From Syntrophomonas sp. (GTDB taxonomy: Bacteria; Bacillota; Syntrophomonadia; Syntrophomonadales; Syntrophomonadaceae), in assembly GCA_016841425.1 (NCBI GenBank), contig JAENZE010000002.1, positions 170,548 to 234,547 of the forward strand: a stretch of 64,000 nucleotides of DNA. The letters are read 5' to 3'. Shown here piece after piece: positions 26,403 through 35,051 of the stretch (position 1 is its first letter; every line of letters starts with the position of its first letter). Under the pieces are notes generated by a model. The model worked only from the letters and a program-made list of their open reading frames with translations. It searched no databases and was not told the origin of the DNA. Both the position numbers and the translations under genes were made by a program.

Positions 26403-26598
26403 CCTCCATCCTGCCTTCAGAAAAATTCGTGGAAGCACTAAGCAACCCCATAGGCTGGACATTAGAAATTTTTTGGGGTTTATCAATCGTTTCAACATCT
26501 AAACTTTCCCACAAAGAGGCAATCTCCGGATTAATCCCGGTGAAAATAATGGGAACTCTCCTCTTAATACCAACAATGCGAAAAGTCCTTTTTAAATA
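26374..26598 (-). pseudogene. Minus-strand coding remnant, STAS-like fragment
   Basis: Between the phosphorylase and dacF the minus strand has a 75-codon open frame without a usable start. It encodes [25 protein letters not shown] sequence, recalling the end of a STAS-domain (RsbR/SpoIIAA-like) protein, followed by a polar tail and a stop that falls inside the terminator. Its upstream part is closed by a stop at 26599-26601. It looks like the 3' end of a lost gene. The family call is weak. Confidence 0.3.
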
Positions 26599-26689
26599 CT
26601 ATTCTTGGTCAGCCGTTAACCCACTGGAATAATAGACTGTTAGAGCCAATATAATTAATAAACGATAATTTCAGGAGGTGCAGACCTGT

Positions 26690-27835
26690 ATGCCGGGTAA
26701 AAAGCGAACTGCTTTGGTACTGGTTCTAGTATTCTGCTTGTGTGTCCTGCTGCCTGTAACGGTTCAAGCAGATGTGGTTGATGTGTCAGCTGAAGCTTAT
26801 GTTTTAATGGATGCTGATTCCGGAAAAGTCTTGCTGGCCAAGAATGAGGAAAAAAAGCTGGCGCCTGCCAGCATGACAAAAATCATGACTCTTTTGCTGG
26901 CACTGGAAGATCTGGAAGATGGAAAAGTTGGGTTGAAGGATAAAGTAGTAACCAGTGAAAACGCCTGGAAAATGGGCGGATCGCAGGTATATCTCGAGCC
27001 TGGTGAAGAAATGACCTATGAAGATATGCTAATTGCTATCGCAGTAGGTTCAGCTAACGATGCTTGTGTAGCCGTTGCTGAACACCTGGAGGGGACTCAT
27101 CAGAACTTTGTTCAGCGTATGAATCAGAAAGCGAAAAATATTGGGCTGAAAAATACTAATTTTGTTAATGCTTATGGATTGACTGCGGAAGATCATTATA
27201 CTACTGCTGCAGATATGGCCGTCATAGCACGCTATGCCCTTGATGTCCCTAAATTGTTAGAGTACACGTCCATTAAGGAGTACAATTTAAGACAGGGTGA
27301 ATTCAAGCTGTTTAACACCAATAAACTACTATGGTGGTACGAAGGAGCTGATGGATTCAAGACTGGCTGGACGGATGAAGCTAAATACTGCTTAACCTCT
27401 ACAGTGAAACGTGATAATCTGCGATTAATTTCTGTGGTTATGGCATCCCCCGTTCCGCAAGCACATTTTCGAGATTCTATGCAATTATTCAATTACGGGT
27501 TTGCCAGGTATAGCTTTAAGACCTTTTTTGCTCAGGGAAGTCCATGTGGTACAGTTAAAGTAGGTAAAGGCATGGAAAATAATGTCGAAGTAGTAGCAGG
27601 TGAAAATGCTGGAGTAATTTGTCCCAAGGGAGAAGAAGGGAAACTTACCTATAAAAAGAGCCTGGCCCAATATACTGACTCTCCCGTGGTAGCGGGGCAA
27701 AAACTCGGAGAGCTGATGATATATCGAGATAATGAATTAGTTAAAAAAGTTAATCTGAATGCTGCCCGGGATGTACAACGAGGAGGCTTATTAAGAGAGT
27801 TTTTGAAAATGTTTGCCGAAACCTATCTTTTATAA
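26690..27835 (+). CDS. dacF: DacF-like D-alanyl-D-alanine carboxypeptidase
   Basis: This penicillin-binding protein trims the terminal D-Ala of peptidoglycan stem peptides. From ATG 26690 (9 bases after AGGAGGTG) it has 381 aa: a signal peptide (residues 1-27, cleaved after VQA), active-site tetrad Ser61-Met-Thr-Lys64, Ser121-Ala-Asn123, Lys224-Thr-Gly226, and the C-terminal PBP5 domain ending in a basic amphipathic helix that anchors it to the membrane. Position just before spoIIAA identifies it as the sporulation DacF, which modifies forespore peptidoglycan. An upstream in-frame GTG at 26678 overlaps the ribosome site. Confidence 0.95.
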   Translation: MPGKKRTALVLVLVFCLCVLLPVTVQADVVDVSAEAYVLMDADSGKVLLAKNEEKKLAPASMTKIMTLLLALEDLEDGKVGLKDKVVTSENAWKMGGSQVYLEPGEEMTYEDMLIAIAVGSANDACVAVAEHLEGTHQNFVQRMNQKAKNIGLKNTNFVNAYGLTAEDHYTTAADMAVIARYALDVPKLLEYTSIKEYNLRQGEFKLFNTNKLLWWYEGADGFKTGWTDEAKYCLTSTVKRDNLRLISVVMASPVPQAHFRDSMQLFNYGFARYSFKTFFAQGSPCGTVKVGKGMENNVEVVAGENAGVICPKGEEGKLTYKKSLAQYTDSPVVAGQKLGELMIYRDNELVKKVNLNAARDVQRGGLLREFLKMFAETYLL

Positions 27836-27849
27836 TTGGAATTTTGTGG

Positions 27850-27876
27850 AAGGAAATATCCCCTCCCGGGTAGAAC
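27850..27876 (+). promoter_or_regulatory. Candidate sigma-H-type promoter of the spoIIA operon
   Basis: AAGGAAATA at 27850-27858 and AGAAC at 27872-27876 reproduce the sigma-H -35/-10 pattern with the same 14-base spacing after AGGAAAT found upstream of spo0A. The Bacillus spoIIA operon is transcribed by sigma-H with Spo0A~P. I see no clear 0A box nearby. Confidence 0.45.
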
Positions 27877-27915
27877 TCTTCTGTGTCAGGGGTAAATGCG
27901 GGAGGGGATAATGAA

Positions 27916-28257
27916 ATGGACATAGAGTTAAAGCAGGTACGAAATACATTGATAGTTAGAGTTGAAGGTGAATTGGACATGCTGATAGCTGATAAAATGC
28001 GCAGTGATATTGATAAAAAGATGGACAATAATGAAATAAAAAATTTAATATTAAACATGGAGAAAGTTAGTTTTATCGATAGTTCAGGATTAGGAGTAAT
28101 ACTCGGTAGATATAAAAAAATAAGCAGTAAAAACGGCCGCATGTTTATTGTTGGTGCCAGGCCGCAGGTGGAAAAAATATTATATTTTTCAGGGATAAAT
28201 AAACTAGTCTCTATGTATGGAAACGAACAGGACGTAATCAATCTACAGGGGAGGTGA
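27916..28257 (+). CDS. spoIIAA: SpoIIAA, anti-anti-sigma factor
   Basis: The 113-aa STAS protein releases sigma-F in the forespore by binding SpoIIAB once dephosphorylated. It has the phosphorylation motif VSFIDSSGLGVILGRYK with the Ser56-Ser57 pair, and the usual LIVRVEGELD strand. GGAGGGG at 27901-27907 is 8 bases ahead of ATG 27916; an earlier in-frame start at 27883 would give an unusual N-terminal extension. The stop overlaps the longest possible spoIIAB frame, so the genes are coupled. Confidence 0.96.
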   Translation: MDIELKQVRNTLIVRVEGELDMLIADKMRSDIDKKMDNNEIKNLILNMEKVSFIDSSGLGVILGRYKKISSKNGRMFIVGARPQVEKILYFSGINKLVSMYGNEQDVINLQGR

Positions 28258-28280
28258 GTACCAGCTCAGGCTGGGCCATT

Positions 28281-28727
28281 ATGAACGTAAAGAATTATTG
28301 TAAATTTGAAATCTTAAGCTTGCCGGAGAATATTTCCTTTGCCCGAGCGTGTGCAGGCGCTTTTGCTTCACAGCTGGGATGTACGCTGGATGAAATTGAA
28401 GAAATCAAGTTAGTGGTTTCTGAGGCCGTTTCTAATTGTATAATTCATGCTTATGAAAATCGTGGCAGCGAAATAATAACCATAGTAATCAGTTTACTGG
28501 ATGACCGAACCCTGGAAATAATAATAGAAGATTATGGAAAAGGTATAGAAGATATAGCTCGCGTGCTGCAGCCATCTTATTCCAGTGAGCCAACTAGAAT
28601 GGGACTGGGATTTACTTTTATGAAATCATTTATGGACGATATGGAGGTTCTCAGCAAACCCGGAGAAGGTACCAGCGTGCAGCTGAAAAGAAGTTTCATG
28701 ACTAAAGACAAAGAAGCTCTCGCTTAA
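28281..28727 (+). CDS. spoIIAB: SpoIIAB, anti-sigma factor and protein kinase
   Basis: SpoIIAB holds sigma-F inactive and phosphorylates SpoIIAA. The product (148 aa from ATG 28281) carries the GHKL ATPase motifs: N-box EIKLVVSEAVSNCIIHAY, G1 EDYGKGIEDI and G2 MGLGFTFMKSF with GEGTSV at the end. The N-terminus CKFEILSLPENISFARACAGAF aligns with the usual start. GTG 28254 is an alternative start, overlapping the spoIIAA stop and giving nine extra residues; neither start has an ideally spaced ribosome site. Confidence 0.95.
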   Translation: MNVKNYCKFEILSLPENISFARACAGAFASQLGCTLDEIEEIKLVVSEAVSNCIIHAYENRGSEIITIVISLLDDRTLEIIIEDYGKGIEDIARVLQPSYSSEPTRMGLGFTFMKSFMDDMEVLSKPGEGTSVQLKRSFMTKDKEALA

Positions 28728-28740
28728 AGGGGGAATGATA

Positions 28741-29472
28741 ATGTCCTCTTTAAATCCTTATGAAGAAAATGAGAGATTAATAGCCATGGCGCAGGCAGGC
28801 GATGAGTCAGCCCGGGCTCAGGTTCATGAAGCGAATATTGGTTTGGTGTATATGGTCCTGGAAAAATTTAAAAATACTACTTATGAATATGAAGATCTTT
28901 TTCAGGTAGGATCTATCGGATTATTGAAAGCTGTTGACAAATTTGATTTCAGTTTTAATGTCCGGTTCTCCACCTATGCAGTCCCGATGATAATCGGGGA
29001 GATTAAGAAATTCCTGCGTGATGATGGTATAGTGAAAGTTCAGCGGGGAATCAAAGAGACTTACAGCAAAATACGCTGGGCCCAGGACAAACTTAGAGGT
29101 GAATTGGGACGTGAGCCGGGAGTGGACGAGATTGCTTTATTATTAGGTATGGATAAGGAAGAAATTGTTATTTCTATAGAAGCCTGCCAGGTACCAGCCT
29201 ATATCAATGATGTCTTACCTCGAGAGGAAAATGATAATTTATCTATGCTGGACAGGCTGACCGCCAGTGAGGGCAGCGCAATGATGTTGGAAAAAATTGC
29301 GCTTAGAGAGGCATTGAGTACTCTCGATGAGCGAGAACGAGAAGTAATATTACGAAGATATTTTAAAGATGAAACCCAATCATTGATAGCAGGAGATCTT
29401 GGAGTTTCCCAGGTTCAAGTTTCCCGTATAGAAAAAACCGCCATTAAGAAACTAAAAACTATTTTAGAATAA
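28741..29472 (+). CDS. sigF: RNA polymerase sigma-F factor
   Basis: Sigma-F is the first forespore-specific sigma factor. The 243-aa product has region 2 (DLFQVGSIGLLKAVDKFD, FSTYAVPMIIGEIKKFLRDDG), region 3 with VQRGIKETYSKI and region 4 (LDEREREVILRRYF, QSLIAGDLGVSQVQVSRIEKTAIKKL). ATG 28741 lies seven bases after AAGGGGG; ATG 28735 is too close. It closes the spoIIA operon and a strong terminator follows. In Bacillus spoVA genes come next, but here a glycan cluster is in between. Confidence 0.96.
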   Translation: MSSLNPYEENERLIAMAQAGDESARAQVHEANIGLVYMVLEKFKNTTYEYEDLFQVGSIGLLKAVDKFDFSFNVRFSTYAVPMIIGEIKKFLRDDGIVKVQRGIKETYSKIRWAQDKLRGELGREPGVDEIALLLGMDKEEIVISIEACQVPAYINDVLPREENDNLSMLDRLTASEGSAMMLEKIALREALSTLDEREREVILRRYFKDETQSLIAGDLGVSQVQVSRIEKTAIKKLKTILE

Positions 29473-29496
29473 TTGAATATCGAAAGAAAATTCGTT

Positions 29497-29532
29497 AAAT
29501 AAGTTAGGTACTGATACCTAACTTATTTTATT
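29497..29532 (+). terminator. Intrinsic terminator of the spoIIA operon
   Basis: A 14-bp perfect stem (29497-29510 with 29515-29528), loop CTGA, then a T-rich tail. It separates sigF from the glycan cluster. Confidence 0.85.
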
Positions 29533-29608
29533 TTCGAACACCTACCGGTAAGATCGTACATATGATTAACTAGGAAATAAAACCAAATCCTAAAAAGGAT
29601 GGAATAGA

Positions 29609-31357
29609 ATGAAAAATATGGATGATAAATCGAAGGTGCCGGATCAAACGTCTTCAGCCCCGGCAGTCGATCGGGTTGAAGCAGCCATTAAGTATCATTA
29701 TAAAATCGCCTGCATACTTGATGAATTTAGTTACGAGTGTTTTAAATTCGAAAGCCAGTTTATCCAGTTAGAGCCTGAAAACTGGGAAGAAATTATTAAC
29801 AGCGAAAAGCCGGATTTATTATTTGTTGAATCAGCCTGGAAGGGTAAGAATGGGAAATGGCAGCATAAGATAAGTGCCTGGAGAAACAGTAAGAATGATA
29901 TCATCTGCCAGATAGTTAATTCATGTAAGGAAAAGCAAATACCCACAGTATTCTGGAATAAGGAAGATCCCAGTAATTTTGAATTTTTTATTGATACTGC
30001 TCGGCACTTTGAATATATATTTACCAGTGATGAAAATTGTATCCCCAAATATAAAGATATTGTGGGCCACGATAATATTTATGTACTTCCTTTTGCCGCC
30101 CAACCCCTGCTGCATAATCCTATCGGAAAAAATGGAGAAAAAATAGGGCAGGTTGCTTTTGCAGGAACCTGGTACAATCATAAATACGAAAACCGAAGAA
30201 AGAATCTTCATTACTTATTAACTCCAGCTCTGCAGTATAATCTTCACATATATAACCGTATGCACGGGATAAATAACCGTAGTTACGAATTCCCTGCTTT
30301 GTATAAACCCTATATAAAGGGATTCTTAACCTATTCTGAAATGATTAAGACCTACAAAAAATATGAAGTGTTCTTAAATGTAAATTCCATTGAGGATAGT
30401 CCCACTATGTGTTCCCGGAGAGTTTTTGAAATCCTGGCATGTGGTACCAGTATTATCAGTAACTACTCTCTGGCGATCAACAACTTTTTTCCAGGCATTG
30501 TTGAAGTGACCCAATCGGAAATGGAAGTAGAACGGTCCCTGAAAAAAATGATTGAGGATCAAGAATATCGAGACAAACTAGGCCAGTTAGGAAGCAGGGA
30601 AGTGCTGAGCAAACATACCTATAAGCATCGTCTGGAAACAATATTCGATTACATTGGATTACCATACCGAAAAGGGAAGAGTGAAACGATAGCAGTTATT
30701 GCCCGGGTATACTATAAACATGAGATGGAGTTACTGATTAAAAACTATTTAAGACAGAAACACAATAAAAAGAAGCTCTTCCTTATTTCTGCTAATAAAG
30801 GATTGAATGGGGACGATACCCTTAATCAATATTTATCCGAAGCTGACATTAAATTGATAGACATACCTGAAATGGATAAGGCCGGCAAGTATTTAAGCCG
30901 GATCATAGAATACTCCGATGCTAAATATTTATTATTCCCTTATGCTTATGATTATTACGCCCCTTACTTTATAACCGACTTACTACAGGCCTACCAGTAT
31001 GCAGACGCGGATATTATAGGGAAATCAGCTTATTATGAATATGATAATCAATTGAAAAAGATAAAATTAATAAATCCTGATCTGGAACACTGCTATGTTC
31101 AATCTTTATGTAAATCAGCTATGTTAATTAAAAAGGATATTTTTGATGACCTGGGATTTGGAATAAGTAATATGACGAAGGATAGAAGATTCTCTTGGAA
31201 GCATTGGATGAAAGACATTAAACTATATTCCGCGGATAGATTTAATTTCATCAAAGCTGCTTATGACCCAAATGAAAAGAAGACTTTAACATATTTATTT
31301 AAGCTGTATCAGAATATGGATGATATGAGTAAAATGTGTGGAGATATCACGGTATGA
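29609..31357 (+). CDS. CgeB-like glycosyltransferase with degenerate second domain
   Basis: The 582-aa protein has an N-terminal GT-B-type region (residues 30-365) resembling spore maturation protein CgeB: LLFVESAWKGKNGKWQHKI, VFWNKEDPSNFEFFI, a VAFAGTWY donor loop and the C-terminal SPTMCSRRVFEILACGTSIISNY. Residues 370-582 form a second, GT2-like domain without clear catalytic motifs. No signal peptide. CgeB proteins act in spore-surface glycosylation in Bacillus, but relatives also glycosylate other surface structures. It starts with GGATGG spaced before ATG 29609 and stands right behind the sigF terminator. The exact sugar is unknown. Confidence 0.7.
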   Translation: MKNMDDKSKVPDQTSSAPAVDRVEAAIKYHYKIACILDEFSYECFKFESQFIQLEPENWEEIINSEKPDLLFVESAWKGKNGKWQHKISAWRNSKNDIICQIVNSCKEKQIPTVFWNKEDPSNFEFFIDTARHFEYIFTSDENCIPKYKDIVGHDNIYVLPFAAQPLLHNPIGKNGEKIGQVAFAGTWYNHKYENRRKNLHYLLTPALQYNLHIYNRMHGINNRSYEFPALYKPYIKGFLTYSEMIKTYKKYEVFLNVNSIEDSPTMCSRRVFEILACGTSIISNYSLAINNFFPGIVEVTQSEMEVERSLKKMIEDQEYRDKLGQLGSREVLSKHTYKHRLETIFDYIGLPYRKGKSETIAVIARVYYKHEMELLIKNYLRQKHNKKKLFLISANKGLNGDDTLNQYLSEADIKLIDIPEMDKAGKYLSRIIEYSDAKYLLFPYAYDYYAPYFITDLLQAYQYADADIIGKSAYYEYDNQLKKIKLINPDLEHCYVQSLCKSAMLIKKDIFDDLGFGISNMTKDRRFSWKHWMKDIKLYSADRFNFIKAAYDPNEKKTLTYLFKLYQNMDDMSKMCGDITV

Positions 31358-31401
31358 TTCAAACAGCAATCATCTTAAGCCAGTTAATAAAAAGTGAGAA
31401 C

Positions 31402-32187
31402 TCATTCTTCCGATCCAACCTGGCCCCATGCTCGGTCTGTGTTGCATACCACCCGGCCTTCTTTATTGTTCTTCTCAAATAGTCTATGATTGTAAATGTA
31501 GTCTGGAAATTGAGATTTATCCCCATTGTACCGGCCATGAAAAAGATGAATAGTCTGGGCTCCGGTTTGATAATGCCGACATCCATATCTATTCAACCTG
31601 GCAATCAAGTCCCTATCTTCCCAGCCTCTGCCGGTAAAATTCTCATCATAACCTCCAACCGCTAAAAAGCTTTCACGGCTAAGGGCCATTAAAAAGGGCA
31701 GGCGAGAGTTTAAACGCGGAAAACTTCTATCACAGGTATGCTCGAAGACCTGACCATTCATATTATCCACCAGGTTTAAAAAATAACCGATCTTATCGTC
31801 ACGGGCTATAGGAATACCCAGATTATAGGGATTAATTTCCACCGGTCTTATCAGATAACCTACAGTATCATTCAGGTGAAACATTTCTGCATCCGAGATT
31901 ACTATGATTTTGCCCCTTGCTAATCTTACCCCGATATTAACTGCAAAACCCGGAACCCGCCATTTTGTCTGTCCAGGCAGATTTCTCTGTCCGGTAAAAA
32001 CATACTGCAAATTCAAGTGCTTTTTATACTCCTTGCATATCAATTCACTTTCATCCTTAATACCGTCATTTAATACTATGGTCTCAAAAGAGCAGGGAAT
32101 GTTTTGCCTTGCTAATGAATAGAGGCCCCATTTTAACAAGTGAGGTCTATTAAATGAAGGAATGATTATTGAAATATCATATACCAT
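31402..32187 (-). CDS. Family 2 glycosyltransferase, paralogue of the gene at 35052
   Basis: The 261-aa GT-A enzyme has IIIPSFNRPHLLKWGL at the start, VLNDGIKDES, a metal-site-like VISDAEMFH and an acceptor motif GGYDENFTGRGWEDRDL. It is clearly paralogous to the protein at 35052-35831 (shared RWRVPGFA-x-NIG-x-RL and AEMFH-x-NDT). GGAGTG before ATG 32187 decides the start; 30 codons of open frame upstream have no ribosome site. The gene is oriented against its neighbours and faces the end of the CgeB-like gene. Acceptor and sugar are unknown. Confidence 0.8.
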   Translation of the reverse strand: MVYDISIIIPSFNRPHLLKWGLYSLARQNIPCSFETIVLNDGIKDESELICKEYKKHLNLQYVFTGQRNLPGQTKWRVPGFAVNIGVRLARGKIIVISDAEMFHLNDTVGYLIRPVEINPYNLGIPIARDDKIGYFLNLVDNMNGQVFEHTCDRSFPRLNSRLPFLMALSRESFLAVGGYDENFTGRGWEDRDLIARLNRYGCRHYQTGAQTIHLFHGRYNGDKSQFPDYIYNHRLFEKNNKEGRVVCNTDRAWGQVGSEE

Positions 32188-32503
32188 TGTTTTCACTCCG
32201 TAAGGTATAATACTATCTTTTGAACAGGATCGTAATTTAATTATTGTATAGTATGCAAAAGACCTGGATTTGTACAAATTAACATCCCATATGCTAATTC
32301 ATCATTTTGGTAACATATACCTGATAACAGCATATGGTAAACTATACCATCACCGCTATCATAAAAGCCGAGTCAGAGCCATTTCAAGCACTCTCATATG
32401 TAATGATATTATTGGATAAACCGATGAGGATAAGGTAATATGCAGCAGTTGGGTAAATAAAGGCAAGTTATTCATTAATCTGGTAAAAGGAGGAGAAAAA
32501 TTT
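32188..32503. other. Divergent intergenic region inside the glycan cluster
   Basis: The 316-base spacer between two divergent glycosyltransferase genes is AT-rich and should hold both promoters. AAAGGAGGAG precedes the plus-strand gene. I see no gene, repeat or clear operator. Confidence 0.4.
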
Positions 32504-33202
32504 ATGGGCAGCAGGAAAATCATTGTAGGTATTAACTTTAATGCCATGCATCTTCATGATAAACGTTTTGACCCACAATGGATAGAAAATCGTATAAGTA
32601 TATTTAGGGAGTTCACAATGAAAAGTTTGATAAACCAAAGCAGGCAGGACTTTCTGGTTTTACTGCGGTATGAAGAAAAAACTGAAGACCATATTCAGCA
32701 GGCCCTGTTCAAGTTTCCTCAATTACCAGCTAATATAGAATTTGTCAAAGAAAAACAATTTGAAAAAAGGATTCTTGAGTATGTAGGCAATTCTCCGGAA
32801 TTTTTTATTTCCCGGATAGATTCAGATGATATGTACCATAAATCTTATATCGAACTGCTGCATGAATATCAACCGGCCAATGAACATGTAGTAGCCTTGA
32901 TACCCCAGGATGGATACATGTATGATTCTATCAATCATCGTCTGGCTCACTGGTCACATTATTCACCACCCTTTTATACCCTTATTTACCAGACCAGTGA
33001 TTTTCTGCGGCGTATTCGTTACAAACTTATTGGCGGACACAGTAAAATTATCAGGTTCAATCATGAAATTCTTCCTCCGGGAAATTTTATGGTAGTAGTT
33101 CACTCTGATAATTCAGTGACTAATTTCAACCGGCCCCAACGCCAGGAAATTATTACTGATGAAATACAAATAGAGCAAATACTTAAAGATTTTAGGGGTT
33201 AA
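32504..33202 (+). CDS. Putative glycosyltransferase (rhamnosyltransferase-like)
   Basis: The 232-aa protein has a GT-A-like layout: an N-terminal GINFNAMHLHD region, TMKSLINQSRQDFLVLLRY, then FISRIDSDDMYHKSYIELL whose DSDD provides a DxD metal site. This resembles the putative rhamnosyltransferase family of small cytoplasmic enzymes found in polysaccharide clusters. Its start follows AAGGAGGAG. The heparinase-like gene begins five bases after its stop, so both are cotranscribed. Function is inferred from the motif and the neighbours. Confidence 0.65.
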   Translation: MGSRKIIVGINFNAMHLHDKRFDPQWIENRISIFREFTMKSLINQSRQDFLVLLRYEEKTEDHIQQALFKFPQLPANIEFVKEKQFEKRILEYVGNSPEFFISRIDSDDMYHKSYIELLHEYQPANEHVVALIPQDGYMYDSINHRLAHWSHYSPPFYTLIYQTSDFLRRIRYKLIGGHSKIIRFNHEILPPGNFMVVVHSDNSVTNFNRPQRQEIITDEIQIEQILKDFRG

Positions 33203-33207
33203 ATAAT

Positions 33208-35040
33208 ATGAACAAGGATGATTTTTATACACGCCCCAAATACGAAGTTTTTAAGATATTGAATGAAAGAAGCGAAGAAGATCTTCGTGAAATATCAGAT
33301 GGATTACTTGGAAATTCCATATATATAAGCCGGCAATTTAAAACGATAGAATCAGAACCAGATAAATTGTGGGACAGTGATCCCTTTAGGAATCGAACCT
33401 GGCGATACTGGGTACATTCTTTAATTATGATCGAATATCTTCTGAATGCCTATGAGCTTTTTAATAATAAGCCCTATCTGGATAAGGCCCTGGAGTTTGT
33501 ATGGAGCTGGAAAAGACATAGTATGTCTGGATCTCATTCTGACATGGTCTGGCATGACCATGCGACTGCTCATCGATTAATACTAATTAGTAGGCTGGCT
33601 GAATTGCTAAGATTGGATCAAGATGATAAACCTCTGCTGGAAGAGTTGTCGGAATTAGCGAAACATCACTGCTCCACTATTGAAAAACCAGGGTTTTATC
33701 AACCCCGGCATAACCATGGGTTGGATCAGAATGCAGCAATGTACGTAGGCGCAACCATATTTAACCACCTGGCTAAATCTGATTACTGGAGGGAATTATC
33801 TCTTAACCGGCTCAAGAAACAGCTGGGATACCTCTTTTTAACCGATGGAAGCTATCTGGAGCAGACTCCGGTTTACAGCTTTATTTTCTGCAACCGTTTG
33901 ATGAAATACATATCGTTTTTTAAACAAGATGGTAATCCTCAATACCAGCTTCTTGAAGATACGATATTGAATCAGCTGCACTGTCTCACCTACCTGGTTC
34001 AGCCTGATGGAATGATCCCCCCACTTGGGGATGGCAATCCTAGTCCATTGAGTCTAAAACATTTAAGGAAATTGGATCACCCTTCTCTCGCCTATCCGGA
34101 ATATGTATTAAGCAAAGGGAAAAAGGGAACCCCTCCGGCTCAACTGGACATGGCTTTTCCCCGGGGGGGATATGCAGCCATGCGTAACAAATGGGTATAT
34201 GATAAAGAAACGGTACAAATAATCTTTTCCAGTGCTTTCCATATTAAAACGCACAAGCATCATGATGACCTGTCTATCAATCTTTTTGCACATGGAAAAC
34301 CTTTAATAAGTGACTCGGGTAAATACAATTTTAATTACAGCAGCAGGGAAAGGAAATATGTAATATCCTCTTATGCCCATAACAGCGTTGTTGTGGATGA
34401 TAGCGACAGCGATATTGATCCCAGCAACATAGAAAAGTCGTGTCTCACCTCTTATTACTGGTCCCAGGATACAGCTTATTGCAGCGGCGCCCACGCCTTG
34501 TATAAAGGCGTAATACACCGCCGGATGCTATTTTACCTCAAACCATGGGATATAGTAATTGTCGATTTCCTAAGCAGTGCTGCTGAGCATAAATATGAGC
34601 AGATATTCAATTTCTATCCAGGAATCGAATGTTACCTGGAAAGAGATATAGTTAATGCGGTCCCGGCCCAGGGAAAGAAAATAAGAGTTAACCCCCTGCT
34701 GGAAGAAGGTATTATAAATACTGTCCTGATTAAAGGGCAGGAAGAACCTTTGCGGGGGTGGTGCTGTGTGCAATACGGCAGCTTACAACCGTCCTGGTCT
34801 ATGGGGTATATAAAAAGAGGAGAAAACGTCTTTTTTGCTACCCAGATAAATTTAAAACCTGAACGTAATATCGAGTTCTTAGTTAAGTGTAAAGGGAATT
34901 CGCTCAGTATCAACAGCTCCGATAAATATATCGAACTGCTTATGAATAGAGAAAACGATGAACTCAAGATGAATGGAAAGAATGTTAGTCTTAATCAGGT
35001 CAGAAAGATCAGCGAAATAATACATCCTAGGAGAAGTTAA
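33208..35040 (+). CDS. Heparinase II/III-like protein
   Basis: The 610-aa protein has the two-part layout of the family: an alpha/alpha toroid (about residues 60-310, with WRYWVHSLIM, MVWHDHATAHRL and QPRHNHGLDQNAAMYVGA) and a C-terminal beta-sheet domain (IKTHKHHDDLSINLFAHGKPLISDSGKYNF, residues 345-590). The His/Tyr residues expected for beta-elimination (HNHGLDQN, THKHHDDLS) are present. It has no signal peptide, so it would act in the cytoplasm or leave by another route, unusual for a lyase. In glycosyltransferase clusters such proteins may edit a uronic-acid-containing glycan; the WecC-like gene nearby could supply such a residue. Confidence 0.82.
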   Translation: MNKDDFYTRPKYEVFKILNERSEEDLREISDGLLGNSIYISRQFKTIESEPDKLWDSDPFRNRTWRYWVHSLIMIEYLLNAYELFNNKPYLDKALEFVWSWKRHSMSGSHSDMVWHDHATAHRLILISRLAELLRLDQDDKPLLEELSELAKHHCSTIEKPGFYQPRHNHGLDQNAAMYVGATIFNHLAKSDYWRELSLNRLKKQLGYLFLTDGSYLEQTPVYSFIFCNRLMKYISFFKQDGNPQYQLLEDTILNQLHCLTYLVQPDGMIPPLGDGNPSPLSLKHLRKLDHPSLAYPEYVLSKGKKGTPPAQLDMAFPRGGYAAMRNKWVYDKETVQIIFSSAFHIKTHKHHDDLSINLFAHGKPLISDSGKYNFNYSSRERKYVISSYAHNSVVVDDSDSDIDPSNIEKSCLTSYYWSQDTAYCSGAHALYKGVIHRRMLFYLKPWDIVIVDFLSSAAEHKYEQIFNFYPGIECYLERDIVNAVPAQGKKIRVNPLLEEGIINTVLIKGQEEPLRGWCCVQYGSLQPSWSMGYIKRGENVFFATQINLKPERNIEFLVKCKGNSLSINSSDKYIELLMNRENDELKMNGKNVSLNQVRKISEIIHPRRS

Positions 35041-35051
35041 CTTGAAAGAAG

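Noticed and set aside
26298..26498. 67-codon minus-strand ORF over the end of the nucleoside phosphorylase
   Set aside because: It overlaps a real gene and terminator; the other minus-strand frame described as a remnant reads more like protein.
26605..26634. Sigma-F promoter before dacF
   Set aside because: TGGAATAATA at 26625-26634 resembles the -10, but no GYWTA lies 15-16 bases upstream.
32359..32547. 62-codon minus-strand ORF before the glycosyltransferase at 32504
   Set aside because: It overlaps the start and ribosome site of a supported gene and has no ribosome site itself.
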